Shown piece after piece: positions 27,700 through 37,170 of a stretch of 64,000 bases of DNA. The stretch comes from Aeromonas australiensis (GTDB lineage: Bacteria; Pseudomonadota; Gammaproteobacteria; Enterobacterales; Aeromonadaceae), in assembly GCF_000819725.1 (NCBI RefSeq), contig NZ_CDDH01000073.1, positions 81,240-145,239 of the forward strand. The letters are read 5' to 3'. The notes below the pieces were generated by a model that was not told the origin of the DNA, did not search any database, and saw only the letters and a program-made list of their open reading frames with translations. Each line of letters begins with the position of its first letter. Positions within the stretch are counted from its first letter, which is position 1. Made by a program: the position numbers and the translations under genes.

Positions 27700-28563
27700 A
27701 TGATGAACAACACCCTGATCCGCAACCTGACTCTGGCAACCACCCTGTTGAGCGGAGCCGCACTGGCCGCTCCCCTGAGCGTGACCGTTTACAACCCTGG
27801 CGAGAAGGCGATCTTCCCGGCCTCCTCCTCACTGGTGACCGGTGACAAAGAGGCCATTCTGATCGATGCCCAGTTCGATGTGCAAAATGGCCAGGCGCTG
27901 GTCGACATGATCAAGCAGAGCGGCAAGAAACTGACCACTGTCTACATCAGTGCCGGTGATCCTGACTTTTACTTCGGTCTGGAGCCTGTCATGGCGGCGT
28001 TCCCGGATGTCAAAGTACTGGCCGACCAGCATGTGGTTGACCATATCAACAAGACCAAGGATGCCAAGCTGAAGTACTGGGGACCCATCCTGGGTGAGGG
28101 TGCACCGAAGAGTCTGACCGTACCGCAAGTGATGACTGCCAGCTACCTGACGCTGGATGGCGAAAAGATTGAAATCAAAGAGATGAACACCCCGAATGCC
28201 TACCTCTGGGCCCCTTCCATCAAGACCGCTTTTGGTGGTGTGCCGGTTTACCACGGGGTGCATGTCTGGATGGCCGACAGCCAGACCAAGGCGGCCCGCA
28301 GTAACTGGGTCAAGGCGCTGGATAACCTGCTGGCCCTGAAACCCGAGCGTGTGGTACCGGGCCACTTCCTGGGCACTGCTCCCAAAGGCACTGCTGCTGT
28401 GAGCTTTACCCGTGACTATGTAGAGCGTTTCGAACAGGAGCTGGCCAAGGCGAAAAATTCCGGTGAGTTGATTGAGGCTCTGAAGAAGGCCTATCCGACA
28501 CTGCCGGTTGACGATGGTCTGGCCATCGGTGCCAAGGTCAATACCGGCGAGATGAAGTGGTAA
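27700..28563 (+). CDS. Exported metallo-beta-lactamase-fold protein with degenerate zinc motif
   Basis: Protein of 287 residues with a signal peptide (cleavage after ALA near residue 23). The MBL-fold N-terminus is clear (SLVTGDKEAILIDAQFD). Where active members have THxHxDH, this protein reads SAGDPDF (84-90): all three histidines are replaced by Ala, Asp and Phe, while the aspartate is kept. The downstream HTPGH-type motif is also changed (MNTPNAYLW), yet the final histidine is present in VVPGHF. It is therefore either a catalytically inactive relative or uses another metal set. Start: first of two ATGs, behind GAGGAA. A terminator follows. Regulation by the divergent LysR gene is likely. 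Confidence 0.82.
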   Translation: MMNNTLIRNLTLATTLLSGAALAAPLSVTVYNPGEKAIFPASSSLVTGDKEAILIDAQFDVQNGQALVDMIKQSGKKLTTVYISAGDPDFYFGLEPVMAAFPDVKVLADQHVVDHINKTKDAKLKYWGPILGEGAPKSLTVPQVMTASYLTLDGEKIEIKEMNTPNAYLWAPSIKTAFGGVPVYHGVHVWMADSQTKAARSNWVKALDNLLALKPERVVPGHFLGTAPKGTAAVSFTRDYVERFEQELAKAKNSGELIEALKKAYPTLPVDDGLAIGAKVNTGEMKW

Positions 28564-28594
28564 GCCACTGAGCCTGCTTTCCCTGTGTTTTTTT

Positions 28595-28619
28595 ACCGGG
28601 CCTAAGGGCCCGGTTTTTT
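28595..28619 (+). terminator. Terminator after the MBL-fold gene
   Basis: ACCGGGCC and GGGCCCGGT arms followed by a T-run, 32 bases after the stop and before the DsbA-family gene. Confidence 0.9.
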
Positions 28620-28644
28620 ATCCGAGATTGAAGTGAGAATGAAG

Positions 28645-29283
28645 ATGAGCGAACAACAAACCACCCTCCATTATGTCTATGACCCGCTCTGTGGCTGGTG
28701 CTACGGTGCCGCCCCCCTGTTGCAGGCGGCAGCCACCATTGCTGGGCTCAAGATCGAGTTACATGCGGGCGGCCTCTGGCTGGGTAGCCGCCGTCAGCCG
28801 ATGGGTGAGGCATTGCGTGATTACGTGCGCCCCCATGATCAGCGGATCGAAGCGCTGACCGGCCAGCATTTTGGTGAGCGTTACTTTAACGAACTGCTGC
28901 TGCGGGAAGAGTGTCTGCTGGACTCCGAGCCGCCGATCCGAGCGGTTTTGGCCGTCACAGCACTGGGCGACGATGGGCTGGCCATGTTGCACCGGATCCA
29001 GCAATCCCACTATCGGGACGGGATCTGGATTGGTGAACCGGCGTTGCTCGCCACGCTGGCGGCAGAGCAGGGGATTGCAGCCGAGGCATTTCAGCAAGCT
29101 TATCTGCAGGCCCCCTTGCTGCAACATCTGGCAGATAGCCAGGGCTGGCTGAAACGGCTGGGTGGTCAGGGTTATCCTACTTTGGGTATAGAGCGAGAGG
29201 GGAAACTCGAAAGGATAGAGGTCAACCAGTATCTGGGAGAGCCGGAGTTGCTGATCCCACGACTGTTGCGTGCAATAGGGTAA
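28645..29283 (+). CDS. DsbA family protein (FrnE-like thioredoxin fold)
   Basis: Thiol oxidoreductase-like protein of 212 residues with the active-site motif CGWC in YVYDPLCGWCYGAAP at the start and the inserted helical domain characteristic of DsbA. It has no signal peptide, so it is probably cytoplasmic, as with FrnE and related 2-hydroxychromene-isomerase-like proteins. The conserved cis-proline region is GQGYPTLGIE. Two further in-frame starts lie 6 and 12 bases upstream (28639 ATG, 28633 GTG); the choice makes little difference. Monocistronic after a strong terminator. Confidence 0.88.
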   Translation: MSEQQTTLHYVYDPLCGWCYGAAPLLQAAATIAGLKIELHAGGLWLGSRRQPMGEALRDYVRPHDQRIEALTGQHFGERYFNELLLREECLLDSEPPIRAVLAVTALGDDGLAMLHRIQQSHYRDGIWIGEPALLATLAAEQGIAAEAFQQAYLQAPLLQHLADSQGWLKRLGGQGYPTLGIEREGKLERIEVNQYLGEPELLIPRLLRAIG

Positions 29284-29459
29284 ATTGTTAATAGTCTGCG
29301 GTTGTTAAAGTGGCCCTCTCTGCGTGTCGATAGCGATATATGGTGCTTATGCAAGCTACAAAAGCACAGCTCTACGGCTATGCTCAATTACAAAAACATG
29401 AACACATAGCTCCTATCAAAACCGACATTAAACGATGACACGCAGTTAAGGATGAATCT

Positions 29460-31097
29460 ATGCTCCAGAATATGTCCATAGGCCAGAAGTTGAGTACTGG
29501 CTTTGCGGTGCTGGCACTTTGCGTATGCCTGCTTGCCGGGTATGGCGTCTCACGACTGTCGTATCTCAATCAACAAAACACTGTATTGGCAGAGAACCTT
29601 ATCCCTTCTGTTCGCTATGCAAGTCAGATGCATATCGCACTGCTTGATGCTCGGCGTTTCCAATTATCTATGGTGATCGCGATGGGCTACAACGACAGTG
29701 CGGATATTGAACGAACCCAACAAGGTGTGATGGATTCAAAGGCACGTTTTGAGCAGGCTGCGGCTAATTACGGCGGATTGGCTTTTAATGCTGCTGATGA
29801 AGAGCAAACCTTTAACGCGTTGAAGACTGCCGGAAATGCCTTTTTTACAGCGCATGACCCGCTATATCAGGCGGTGAAACAGAGTAGTGACAAGACAAGA
29901 GAGATTTTGCAAGGGAATCTCAGAACCACGCTGGAGCAGGCAACAAAATTAACGATGGATTTGCGTGAGATAAATGAGCGTATTGGCAAGGAGATGGATG
30001 CCCAAGGTGAAGAGGCATACACCAGCTCCAAATTCCTCAGTATCTTGACTGGCGCAGCGACTCTCATTTTCGTGGTGTTGATTGCATGGTATTTGAGTCA
30101 GCAAATCAAACGACCCGTTAATCGCTTGCTGGAACTTGTTGGTAGCGTCGCGGCTGGTGATTTGACTCATCGTGTGGAGTTGAATGCGTTTAATCAGGAT
30201 GAATTAGGACAACTGGCGAAAGGCTTTGCGCAGATGCAAGAAAACTTGCGCAAACTGGTTGGGGAGGTATCCGGTTCTGTTGTACAGATGAGCTCTGCGG
30301 TAGAAGAGATCAGTGCCGTAGCAAGGCAGTCAGCCAACAATATGAATGCTCAGCAACATGAGCTGAACCAGCTGGCGACGGCGATGAACGAGATGCAGGC
30401 CACGGTTCAGGAGGTCTCGCGCAATACCAGCGATGCCGCCAGTGCCGCTACCTCCGCCAGCGAGACGGCAGAGCTGGGTGCACAAACGGTGAATGACTCT
30501 ATCCAGCGTATCGAGCGGGTTGCCGGTGCCATTGAGAGCACCGCCGAGGTGATCCGCCAACTGGGGGATGACAGCCGCAATATCGGCATGGTGCTGGAGG
30601 TGATCCGCGGTATTGCCGAACAGACCAACCTGCTGGCATTGAACGCGGCGATTGAAGCGGCCCGTGCCGGCGAGCAGGGGCGGGGGTTTGCGGTGGTCGC
30701 CGATGAGGTGCGTACTCTGGCCAAGCGCACTCAAGACTCGACGACCCAGATCAACACCATTATTGCCGAGTTGCAGCAGCGTGCCGAGCAAGCGGGCAGT
30801 ACCATGCAACAGAGTCAGGAGTTGATGAATACCACGGTTGCTACCGCACGGGAAGCGGGCGAGTCCATCTCCCAGATCAGCGGTTCGGTCAGCAGCATCT
30901 CCCACATGAACATCCAGATTGCAACCGCCACCGAAGAGCAGGGGGCGGTGAGTGAGGAGCTTAACCGCAATGTGGTCAATATCAGCAACGCTTCCGAAGA
31001 GGTCGCTTCTGGTGCCACCCAGATGGCTCAGGCGTGCAACGAGCTGAACCATCTGGCTACCCAGTTGCAGGATATGGTGCGCCGTTTCAGGGTGTAA
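29460..31097 (+). CDS. Methyl-accepting chemotaxis protein
   Basis: Third chemoreceptor in the window, 545 residues. A first membrane segment (about 10-30) is followed by a helical periplasmic domain of about 150 residues of the 4HB/HBM type, a second membrane segment (about 192-212), HAMP, and the signalling domain with [20 protein letters not shown]. The 5' half is visibly less GC-rich than the 3' half, as expected when a variable sensor is joined to a conserved signalling domain, but possibly from recombination. The tail is [11 protein letters not shown] terminator follows. Confidence 0.94.
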   Translation: MLQNMSIGQKLSTGFAVLALCVCLLAGYGVSRLSYLNQQNTVLAENLIPSVRYASQMHIALLDARRFQLSMVIAMGYNDSADIERTQQGVMDSKARFEQAAANYGGLAFNAADEEQTFNALKTAGNAFFTAHDPLYQAVKQSSDKTREILQGNLRTTLEQATKLTMDLREINERIGKEMDAQGEEAYTSSKFLSILTGAATLIFVVLIAWYLSQQIKRPVNRLLELVGSVAAGDLTHRVELNAFNQDELGQLAKGFAQMQENLRKLVGEVSGSVVQMSSAVEEISAVARQSANNMNAQQHELNQLATAMNEMQATVQEVSRNTSDAASAATSASETAELGAQTVNDSIQRIERVAGAIESTAEVIRQLGDDSRNIGMVLEVIRGIAEQTNLLALNAAIEAARAGEQGRGFAVVADEVRTLAKRTQDSTTQINTIIAELQQRAEQAGSTMQQSQELMNTTVATAREAGESISQISGSVSSISHMNIQIATATEEQGAVSEELNRNVVNISNASEEVASGATQMAQACNELNHLATQLQDMVRRFRV

Positions 31098-31108
31098 TCC
31101 CTCGGCGA

Positions 31109-31146
31109 GTCAAACAGCCCGATTACCGTGAGGTGATCGGGCTTTT
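31109..31146 (+). terminator. Terminator after chemoreceptor gene
   Basis: AGCCCGATTACC and GGTGATCGGGCT arms followed by seven Ts, twelve bases after the stop. Confidence 0.88.
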
Positions 31147-31255
31147 TTTGTTTTTTGCGGTGTAGCCAGAGAGGTTTACCGCGAGCGGATGACTTGTCCA
31201 GCCGGACGATATTGTGCATGCTGATGGCCCATTTTCCAGGCAGGACTCTTGCTGT

Positions 31256-32155
31256 ATGAATCTTCGCGATCTCGAATATCTGGTGGCGCTGGATGAGGAA
31301 AAACATTTTCGCAAAGCTGCTGAACGCTGCTTTGTCAGTCAACCCACCCTGAGCGGCCAGCTGCGCAAGCTGGAGGATGAACTCGGGGTCATTTTGATCG
31401 AACGTACCTCGCGCAAGGTGCTGTTTACGCCGGCTGGTGATGCCATGGCCCATCAGGCGCGTCGGGTGCTCAAGGAGGTGCGCGAACTCAAGAGCATCGG
31501 CCAGCACTTCTCCGAGCCGATGTCCGGGGAGATCCATATCGGTTTTATTCCGACCGTGGGCCCCTACCTGTTGCCCCGCATTATCCAGACCCTGCGTGAG
31601 CGTTTTCCCCAGCTGGAGTTCTACCTCTATGAGGAGCAGACCCAAACTCTGCTCAAGCGGTTGGAAGAGGGGGATCTGGATTGCGTCATTCTGGCCGAGA
31701 TGCCGGGGATGGAGGGGTTTGGTTCAATCCAGCTCTATCATGAGCCGATGTGGTTGGCGGTGCCTTGCCATCACCCCGAAGCAGAGGCCAGACAAGTGCC
31801 ACTCGGCAATCTCAAGGGCAAGAAATTGCTGATGCTGGCCGATGGCCACTGTTTGCGGGATCAGGCGATGGGCTTCTGTTTCGCTGGCGGGATAGGTGAG
31901 GATCAACGCTTCAAGGGGACCAGTCTCGAGACCCTGCGCAACATGGTGGCCGCCGGTAGTGGTATGACTCTGGTGCCAAAGTTGGCCGTACCTGCCGATC
32001 ATGATGAAGGAGGGGTGAGCTATCGACCTGTGGTTGACCCTGTGCCGGGGCGTACCATCTCGCTGCTCTATCGCCACTACTCGGTACGTCGCCCCTGTTT
32101 CAACGAGCTGGCCGCCTCGATTACCACGCTGATGAGCAAGCAGTTGGCGCAATAA
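31256..32155 (+). CDS. oxyR: Hydrogen peroxide-sensing regulator OxyR
   Basis: LysR-type regulator that activates catalase, alkyl hydroperoxide reductase and other defences when oxidised. The protein (299 residues, ATG at 31256) begins MNLRDLEYLVALDEEKHFRK, very close to E. coli OxyR. The redox cysteines in GHCLRDQAMGFCF fall at residues 199 and 208, the same numbers as in E. coli, so the sensing mechanism should be the same. The frame is open 14 codons upstream, but these are not part of the family. It is convergent with mrcA. Confidence 0.97.
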   Translation: MNLRDLEYLVALDEEKHFRKAAERCFVSQPTLSGQLRKLEDELGVILIERTSRKVLFTPAGDAMAHQARRVLKEVRELKSIGQHFSEPMSGEIHIGFIPTVGPYLLPRIIQTLRERFPQLEFYLYEEQTQTLLKRLEEGDLDCVILAEMPGMEGFGSIQLYHEPMWLAVPCHHPEAEARQVPLGNLKGKKLLMLADGHCLRDQAMGFCFAGGIGEDQRFKGTSLETLRNMVAAGSGMTLVPKLAVPADHDEGGVSYRPVVDPVPGRTISLLYRHYSVRRPCFNELAASITTLMSKQLAQ

Positions 32156-32157
32156 AA

Positions 32158-32184
32158 AACCGGCAGCCTTGGCTGCCGGATTTG
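32158..32184. terminator. Terminator between oxyR and mrcA
   Basis: CCGGCAGCC and GGCTGCCGG form a perfect hairpin. The T-run is strong on the minus strand (after mrcA) and weaker on the plus strand (after oxyR). Confidence 0.85.
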
Positions 32185-32203
32185 CTTCTGCCGCAAGAGC
32201 AGC

Positions 32204-34648
32204 TTAGAAGATATCGTCGGTTGAGACAGGCCCTTCCACATCGGGGTTGTCACCACCGTAGACCTGATTGCCATTGGCGCTGGGGGCGGCGTAGCGGGTC
32301 GGCTCGGTCCCTTCCTTGAAGTATTCATCGGTACCGCCACTGGTCGCCAGCAGGCCGGTTTCGCTGTCAATCTTCACCGTCATAATCCCCTCGGGAACCG
32401 GCATCTTGTGCTCCGGCATCCCCTTGAGGGCGACTTTCATAAAGTCGATCCAGATAGGCTGCGCGGCGCCACCACCAAACTCGGCACGGCCAAGGCCACG
32501 CTGGTGGTTGTCAAAACCGATCCAGGAGGTAGCAACAATCTCCGGGGTATAGCCAGAGAACCAGGCATCCCGCGATTCGTTGGTGGTACCGGTTTTACCG
32601 GAGATGTCGTGACGTTTCAGGTCGCGGGCTGCACGCCAGCCGGTACCACGCCAGCCGTTGCCACCCCAGATGGCTGTGCTCAGGGTGTCGGTGATCAGGA
32701 ACGCACTCTGGGCACTGATGGTGTGCGGTGCCAAAGGAGGAGTAACCGGTACACCATCAGTATTCAGTGAAGAGGTTAGCGGTTGGTCACCTTGCTGCTC
32801 GCAACGGGTGCAAGCAATAGCCGGTGTCGCCTGATAAAGGATGCTCTCCTGACTATCTGTCACTTTGTCGATGAAATAAGGGGTGACCAGGAAGCCACCG
32901 TTGGCCAGTACCGAATAACCACGTACCACCTCGAGGGGGGTGAATTCGGCAGCGCCGAGTGCCAGTGACTCATGGGGAGAGATGAAGTCGCGGGGGAAGC
33001 CAAAGTGGGTCAGGCCGTCGATATAGGTCTCCAGACCGATGGCACGCATCAGTCGAACCGACATCACGTTCTTCGATTTGGCCAGACCCAGGCGCAGCGG
33101 AGTAGGGCCATCATAAACGGCTGGGGAGTTTTTTGGCTGCCACATCGGGCCTTTTGACGGATCCCACTGGTTGATCGGTGCATCGTTTATGAGCGACGCC
33201 AGGGTATAGCCATGCTCCAGCGCGGTGGCATAGAGGAAAGGTTTGATATTGGAGCCAATTTGGCGCCGAGCCTGTTCTACCCGATTGAACTTGGAAAGCT
33301 CGAAGCTGAAGCCGCCAACCACCGCCTCCAATGCGCCATTATGCGGGTTCATGGCAACCAATGCGGCGTTAACATCAGGAACCTGGGCTAGTAGCAGCAC
33401 TTCTCCCTCTTCCCGTACCCAGATCTGGGCGCCCACTTTCAGCACATCGCGCGCCGATTTCGGGGGATAGCTTTGACGGTCATCGGTAATAAATGAACGA
33501 GCCCATTTGATGCCGTCCCAGCCAAGCTCTGCTTCTTTACCATTTTTCAGCACCAGCGTTGCGCTGCGGTCACCGAGTTTGGTGACCACGGCAGCCATCA
33601 GCGGGTCATAGGTGGGTTGTTTGCCGAGGTGAGCCACGATCTGTTGGTAATCCCAACTGGTTTCACCTGCTTTCCATAACTGTTCGGTCGGGCCGCGATA
33701 GCCGTGGCGCATGTCATAGGCAAAAACGCCATCCAGCAGTGCCTGTCTTGCCGCCCGTTGGCGCTCGGCAGAGACGGTAGTGTAGACGTGCAGGCCCATG
33801 GTGTAGGCATCTTCCCCAAACTGTTCGACCATCTTCTGGCGAACCATTTCTCCCAGATAGGGGGCGTGCAGGGTCACTTCGGCGCCGTGAAAACGGGCCT
33901 TGATCGGCATCTTGGACGCTTCGTCAAACTGGGCCTGGGTGATCTTGCCGGTTTCCAGCATCCGGCCCAGCACCACGTTGCGGCGCGCAAAGGCCCGCTC
34001 GGGAGAGCGGATCGGATTGAGCATGGAGGGGGCTTTCGGCAGACCGGCAATAATGGCGATCTCGTCCAGTCCCAGATCCTTGACCTCTTTACCAAAGTAA
34101 ACCTGAGCCGCAGCACCGATCCCGAAGGAGCGATAACCGAGGGGGATCTTGTTGAGGTACAGCTCGAGGATCTCGTCTTTTGAGAGATTCTGCTCGATCC
34201 GCCAAGCCAGGAAGACCTCCTTGATCTTGCGGATGATGGTCTTCTCATTGCTCAGGAAGAAGTTACGGGCAACCTGTTGGGTGATGGTACTGGCACCCTG
34301 ACGGGCATGGCCGGAGACAGCCCAGACAGATGCAGCTCGAATGATACCAATCGGGTCAATGCCCGGGTGCTCGTAGAAACGAGCATCTTCGGTTGCCAAT
34401 ACGGCATCGATCATGGGTTGCGGAATGTCGTCCAGACGCAACGGAATACGACGAATTTCGCCATATTGGGCGATCAACTCGCCATCCCGGCTATAAACCC
34501 GCATCGGGGTTGCCAGCTTGACATCACGCAGAGCGGTGACATCGGGCAGTTGCGGTTTGATATAAAAGTAGATGCCGATGAGGCTGGCGACACCCAGCAC
34601 AGCACCCAGCAGCATGACAATAAACAGGCGAACAAGCCATTTCAGCAT
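32204..34648 (-). CDS. mrcA: Penicillin-binding protein 1A
   Basis: Bifunctional peptidoglycan synthase of the inner membrane. I start it at the ATG at 34648 (MLKWLVRLFIVMLLGA), which begins the membrane anchor; the 31 codons open upstream do not resemble the family. Length 814 residues. The glycosyltransferase-51 domain shows ATEDARFYEHPGID and GASTITQQVARNFFLS; after an OB-like insertion, the transpeptidase has the serine motif in GSNIKPFLY, SKN and KTGT. It is divergent from pilM, the same arrangement as in Vibrio, Pseudomonas and enterobacteria. Confidence 0.97.
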   Translation of the reverse strand: MLKWLVRLFIVMLLGAVLGVASLIGIYFYIKPQLPDVTALRDVKLATPMRVYSRDGELIAQYGEIRRIPLRLDDIPQPMIDAVLATEDARFYEHPGIDPIGIIRAASVWAVSGHARQGASTITQQVARNFFLSNEKTIIRKIKEVFLAWRIEQNLSKDEILELYLNKIPLGYRSFGIGAAAQVYFGKEVKDLGLDEIAIIAGLPKAPSMLNPIRSPERAFARRNVVLGRMLETGKITQAQFDEASKMPIKARFHGAEVTLHAPYLGEMVRQKMVEQFGEDAYTMGLHVYTTVSAERQRAARQALLDGVFAYDMRHGYRGPTEQLWKAGETSWDYQQIVAHLGKQPTYDPLMAAVVTKLGDRSATLVLKNGKEAELGWDGIKWARSFITDDRQSYPPKSARDVLKVGAQIWVREEGEVLLLAQVPDVNAALVAMNPHNGALEAVVGGFSFELSKFNRVEQARRQIGSNIKPFLYATALEHGYTLASLINDAPINQWDPSKGPMWQPKNSPAVYDGPTPLRLGLAKSKNVMSVRLMRAIGLETYIDGLTHFGFPRDFISPHESLALGAAEFTPLEVVRGYSVLANGGFLVTPYFIDKVTDSQESILYQATPAIACTRCEQQGDQPLTSSLNTDGVPVTPPLAPHTISAQSAFLITDTLSTAIWGGNGWRGTGWRAARDLKRHDISGKTGTTNESRDAWFSGYTPEIVATSWIGFDNHQRGLGRAEFGGGAAQPIWIDFMKVALKGMPEHKMPVPEGIMTVKIDSETGLLATSGGTDEYFKEGTEPTRYAAPSANGNQVYGGDNPDVEGPVSTDDIF

Positions 34649-34946
34649 GGAAGAACTACCAATCGTCTTAAAATTAGCCAACGGGCGCAGAGTATAGCCC
34701 TTTTGCCATCGGGAATTCGAGGTTTTCCTGTGGTGAGACACCTACCTCAAAGGATGCGAGAGGGTAGCATTACAGCAAGCAATAACCAAGGAGGGCGCTT
34801 GCTATGAATAAAGCGAGGTGGGTCACTTTTCGGTATAAACTTTATGACATTGATAGTTAGAGCATTTAGGATGGGCGCAACACTCCCCTGATGCGGGTGT
34901 CTTACACTCAGCCAGGAATAACTCCAAATAACGCATGGATGTGTAT
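34649..34946. other. Divergent promoter region mrcA/pilM
   Basis: Just under 300 bases between the divergent starts of mrcA and pilM. No gene is visible. It must hold both promoters, but I could not fix a convincing -35/-10 pair for either. Confidence 0.5.
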
Positions 34947-36008
34947 ATGTTTGGGCTATTTAATAAGGGATCCCTCCTCCCCTTGGTGGGTATTGATTTC
35001 GGCAGCCAGACCATCAAAGCCGTCACTCTCAGCGGTCGCCCCGGTAAGCTATATCTGGAGTCGGTCGCTGATGTTCCAACTCCGAAAGGGACGCTGGTCG
35101 ATTATCAATTGCAGGATATCGAGCGTGTCAGCCAATCGCTCAAGACCCTCAAGCGCCTTATACCTGGTCACAGCGATTATGGTGCCACTGCAGTGACTGG
35201 CTCCAATGTGATCACCAAGGTGATCCAGATCGATGCTCGTCTCGGTGATAAGGAGTTGGAGAATCAGGTCCAACTGGAAGCCGAACAGATCATTCCCTTC
35301 CCCCTCGATGAAGTGAGTCTCGATTTTGAGGTGCTTGACACCAACGGCAGCGAAGATCGTCAGGATGTGCTGCTGAGTGCTGCCCGCACCGAGAGTGTCA
35401 ACGGTCGGGTCAGCGCTCTTGCCGAAGCAGGCATTGCTGTCAAGGTGGTGGATGTGGGCGCCCATGCGCTGGGTCGTGCCGTGGTGGCCTGCCTCCCTGA
35501 ATTGCAGGAGAGTGAACGGCCGATCGGAGTGATCGATATCGGCGCCAGTGCGATGACCTTTGCGGCGCTGGTCAAGGGAGAGGTGATCTACTCCCGCCTG
35601 CAGAACTTCGGTGGCGATCAGTACAGCCAGGCCCTCTCCTCCTTTTATGGCATGACGCTGGATGAAGCGGAGCAAGCGAAAATCAAAGGTACCTTGCCTG
35701 TAGACCATGAGCTGGATGTGCTGATGCCCCATATCAACTCGTTGCTGCAGCAAGTGCGGCGCAATATCCAGCTGTTTTGCAGTTCATCCGGCTATCGCGA
35801 CATCGCAACACTGGTGCTGACGGGGGGAGGCAGTTTGCTGCCCGGTTTGTTGGTACAGGTAAAAGAAGAGGTCAATTGCGAGGTATTGCACCCGGATCTG
35901 TTCGCCCTGTTTGGCAAACCGAAAGGGGAGGCCGATCTGGTGCATGGCGCTAAATATATGACGGCATTCGGGTTGGCTCTGAGGAGTTTCACACCATGTC
36001 AAATATAA
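34947..36008 (+). CDS. pilM: Type IV pilus assembly protein PilM
   Basis: Actin-like cytoplasmic ATPase-fold protein that binds the N-terminus of PilN and links the inner-membrane alignment complex to the motor. It has the phosphate-1 motif GIDFGSQTIKAV, the later GVIDIGASAMTFA, and the adenosine motif LVLTGGGSLLPGL. I choose the ATG at 34947 (MFGLFNKGSL), since PilM proteins start this way; the ATG at 34935 is the alternative. First gene of pilMNOPQ; its end overlaps pilN by 13 bases. Confidence 0.95.
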   Translation: MFGLFNKGSLLPLVGIDFGSQTIKAVTLSGRPGKLYLESVADVPTPKGTLVDYQLQDIERVSQSLKTLKRLIPGHSDYGATAVTGSNVITKVIQIDARLGDKELENQVQLEAEQIIPFPLDEVSLDFEVLDTNGSEDRQDVLLSAARTESVNGRVSALAEAGIAVKVVDVGAHALGRAVVACLPELQESERPIGVIDIGASAMTFAALVKGEVIYSRLQNFGGDQYSQALSSFYGMTLDEAEQAKIKGTLPVDHELDVLMPHINSLLQQVRRNIQLFCSSSGYRDIATLVLTGGGSLLPGLLVQVKEEVNCEVLHPDLFALFGKPKGEADLVHGAKYMTAFGLALRSFTPCQI

Positions 36009-36574
36009 ACCTGCTGCCCTGGCGTGAAGCCCGGGCCCAGCGCCAAAAGAAACAGTTCGGGGCCTTGCTGGGGTTGTTTGTGCTGGCTACAGCCGCCTTG
36101 GGATTTTTTGCCAACTGGCTGGTCGAGCGACAGATCGCGGCCCAACAGCAGCGCAACCAGCGGCTGGTTCAGGAGATGACCATTCTGGATGCCCAGCTAG
36201 GGGAGATCCGGTTGCTCAAGGAGCGTCGCAAGGAGCTGATCGATAGGATGCAGCTCATCGAACAGTTACAGATGCGCCGCAACGTGCCGGTGCGTCTCTT
36301 CAACCAACTCCCCTTGCTGGTACCCAACGGGGTTTACCTCAATACCCTTTCGATGAAAAACAACACTATTGATGTCAATGGCAAGACAGAAGCCTATGGC
36401 CGAGTGGCTAGCATGATGCGGCGAATTGATGGTTCCGGCTGGTTGGGACAATCAAAAATCAGCACTATTTTTGCTGCTGATGTTGCGCCAGTGTCATTGA
36501 GCCAGTTTTCCATGATGTTCCTGATCGCCAACAATGCTGCGGCTGCAGGGAATGTGGCCAAGGAGCAACCATGA
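35996..36574 (+). CDS. pilN: Type IV pilus assembly protein PilN
   Basis: Bitopic inner-membrane protein of the pilus alignment complex. The N-terminal peptide MSNINLLPWREARAQ is the known PilM-binding motif (INLLPWR), followed by one membrane helix (about 24-42), a coiled coil and a small periplasmic ferredoxin-like domain. Length 192 residues. Overlaps pilM and pilO (ATGA), indicating coupled translation and matched amounts of the subunits. Confidence 0.95.
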   Translation: MSNINLLPWREARAQRQKKQFGALLGLFVLATAALGFFANWLVERQIAAQQQRNQRLVQEMTILDAQLGEIRLLKERRKELIDRMQLIEQLQMRRNVPVRLFNQLPLLVPNGVYLNTLSMKNNTIDVNGKTEAYGRVASMMRRIDGSGWLGQSKISTIFAADVAPVSLSQFSMMFLIANNAAAAGNVAKEQP

Positions 36575-37170
36575 ACCTTCAGCAACTCAACGAGCTGGAT
36601 ATCAATGACATAGTAAATTGGCCAAAGTGGGCCAAAGGGATCTTCGTTCTGTTTTGCTGTGTGTTGACCGGGGGGGCCATCTACTACTACGTGATTGCCA
36701 ACTCCCTGGCCAGTTTGACTCAGGAAGCGGGGAAGGAGACCGAGCTGAAAGCCCAGTTTGAAAGCAAGGCGATGCTGGCTGCCAACCTGGGCGCATACCA
36801 GGTGCAGATGGTTCAGCTTGAACAACTGGTCGATACCCAGCTCAAACAGTTGCCCAATACCCACGAAGTTGCTGGCCTGCTGGACGACATCAGCTTTATT
36901 GCGACCGATAACGGCCTCAAATTGAACCGAATCAACTGGGAGCCTGAGGTCAAGCACGAGTTCTCGACCGAGCTACCGATGCGTATCGAAGTAGTGGGTA
37001 CTTACCATGAAATTGGCAAGTTCACCGCGGACATGGCTGCCTTGCCCCGTATCGTCATCCTTGACTCCTTCACCTTGGGCCAGAGCAAGGATGCAGGGGA
37101 GCTGATTTCGATGTCGATGCTGGCCAAGACCTACAAGTACAACGGTAAAACAGTGGAGTCGAAACAATGA
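36571..37170 (+). CDS. pilO: Type IV pilus assembly protein PilO
   Basis: Partner of PilN: 199 residues with one membrane helix (GIFVLFCCVLTGGAIYYYVIA), a coiled coil (about 50-100) and a periplasmic domain. PilN and PilO form dimers that connect to PilP. Its start overlaps the pilN stop by four bases and its stop overlaps the pilP start by four bases. Confidence 0.95.
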   Translation: MNLQQLNELDINDIVNWPKWAKGIFVLFCCVLTGGAIYYYVIANSLASLTQEAGKETELKAQFESKAMLAANLGAYQVQMVQLEQLVDTQLKQLPNTHEVAGLLDDISFIATDNGLKLNRINWEPEVKHEFSTELPMRIEVVGTYHEIGKFTADMAALPRIVILDSFTLGQSKDAGELISMSMLAKTYKYNGKTVESKQ

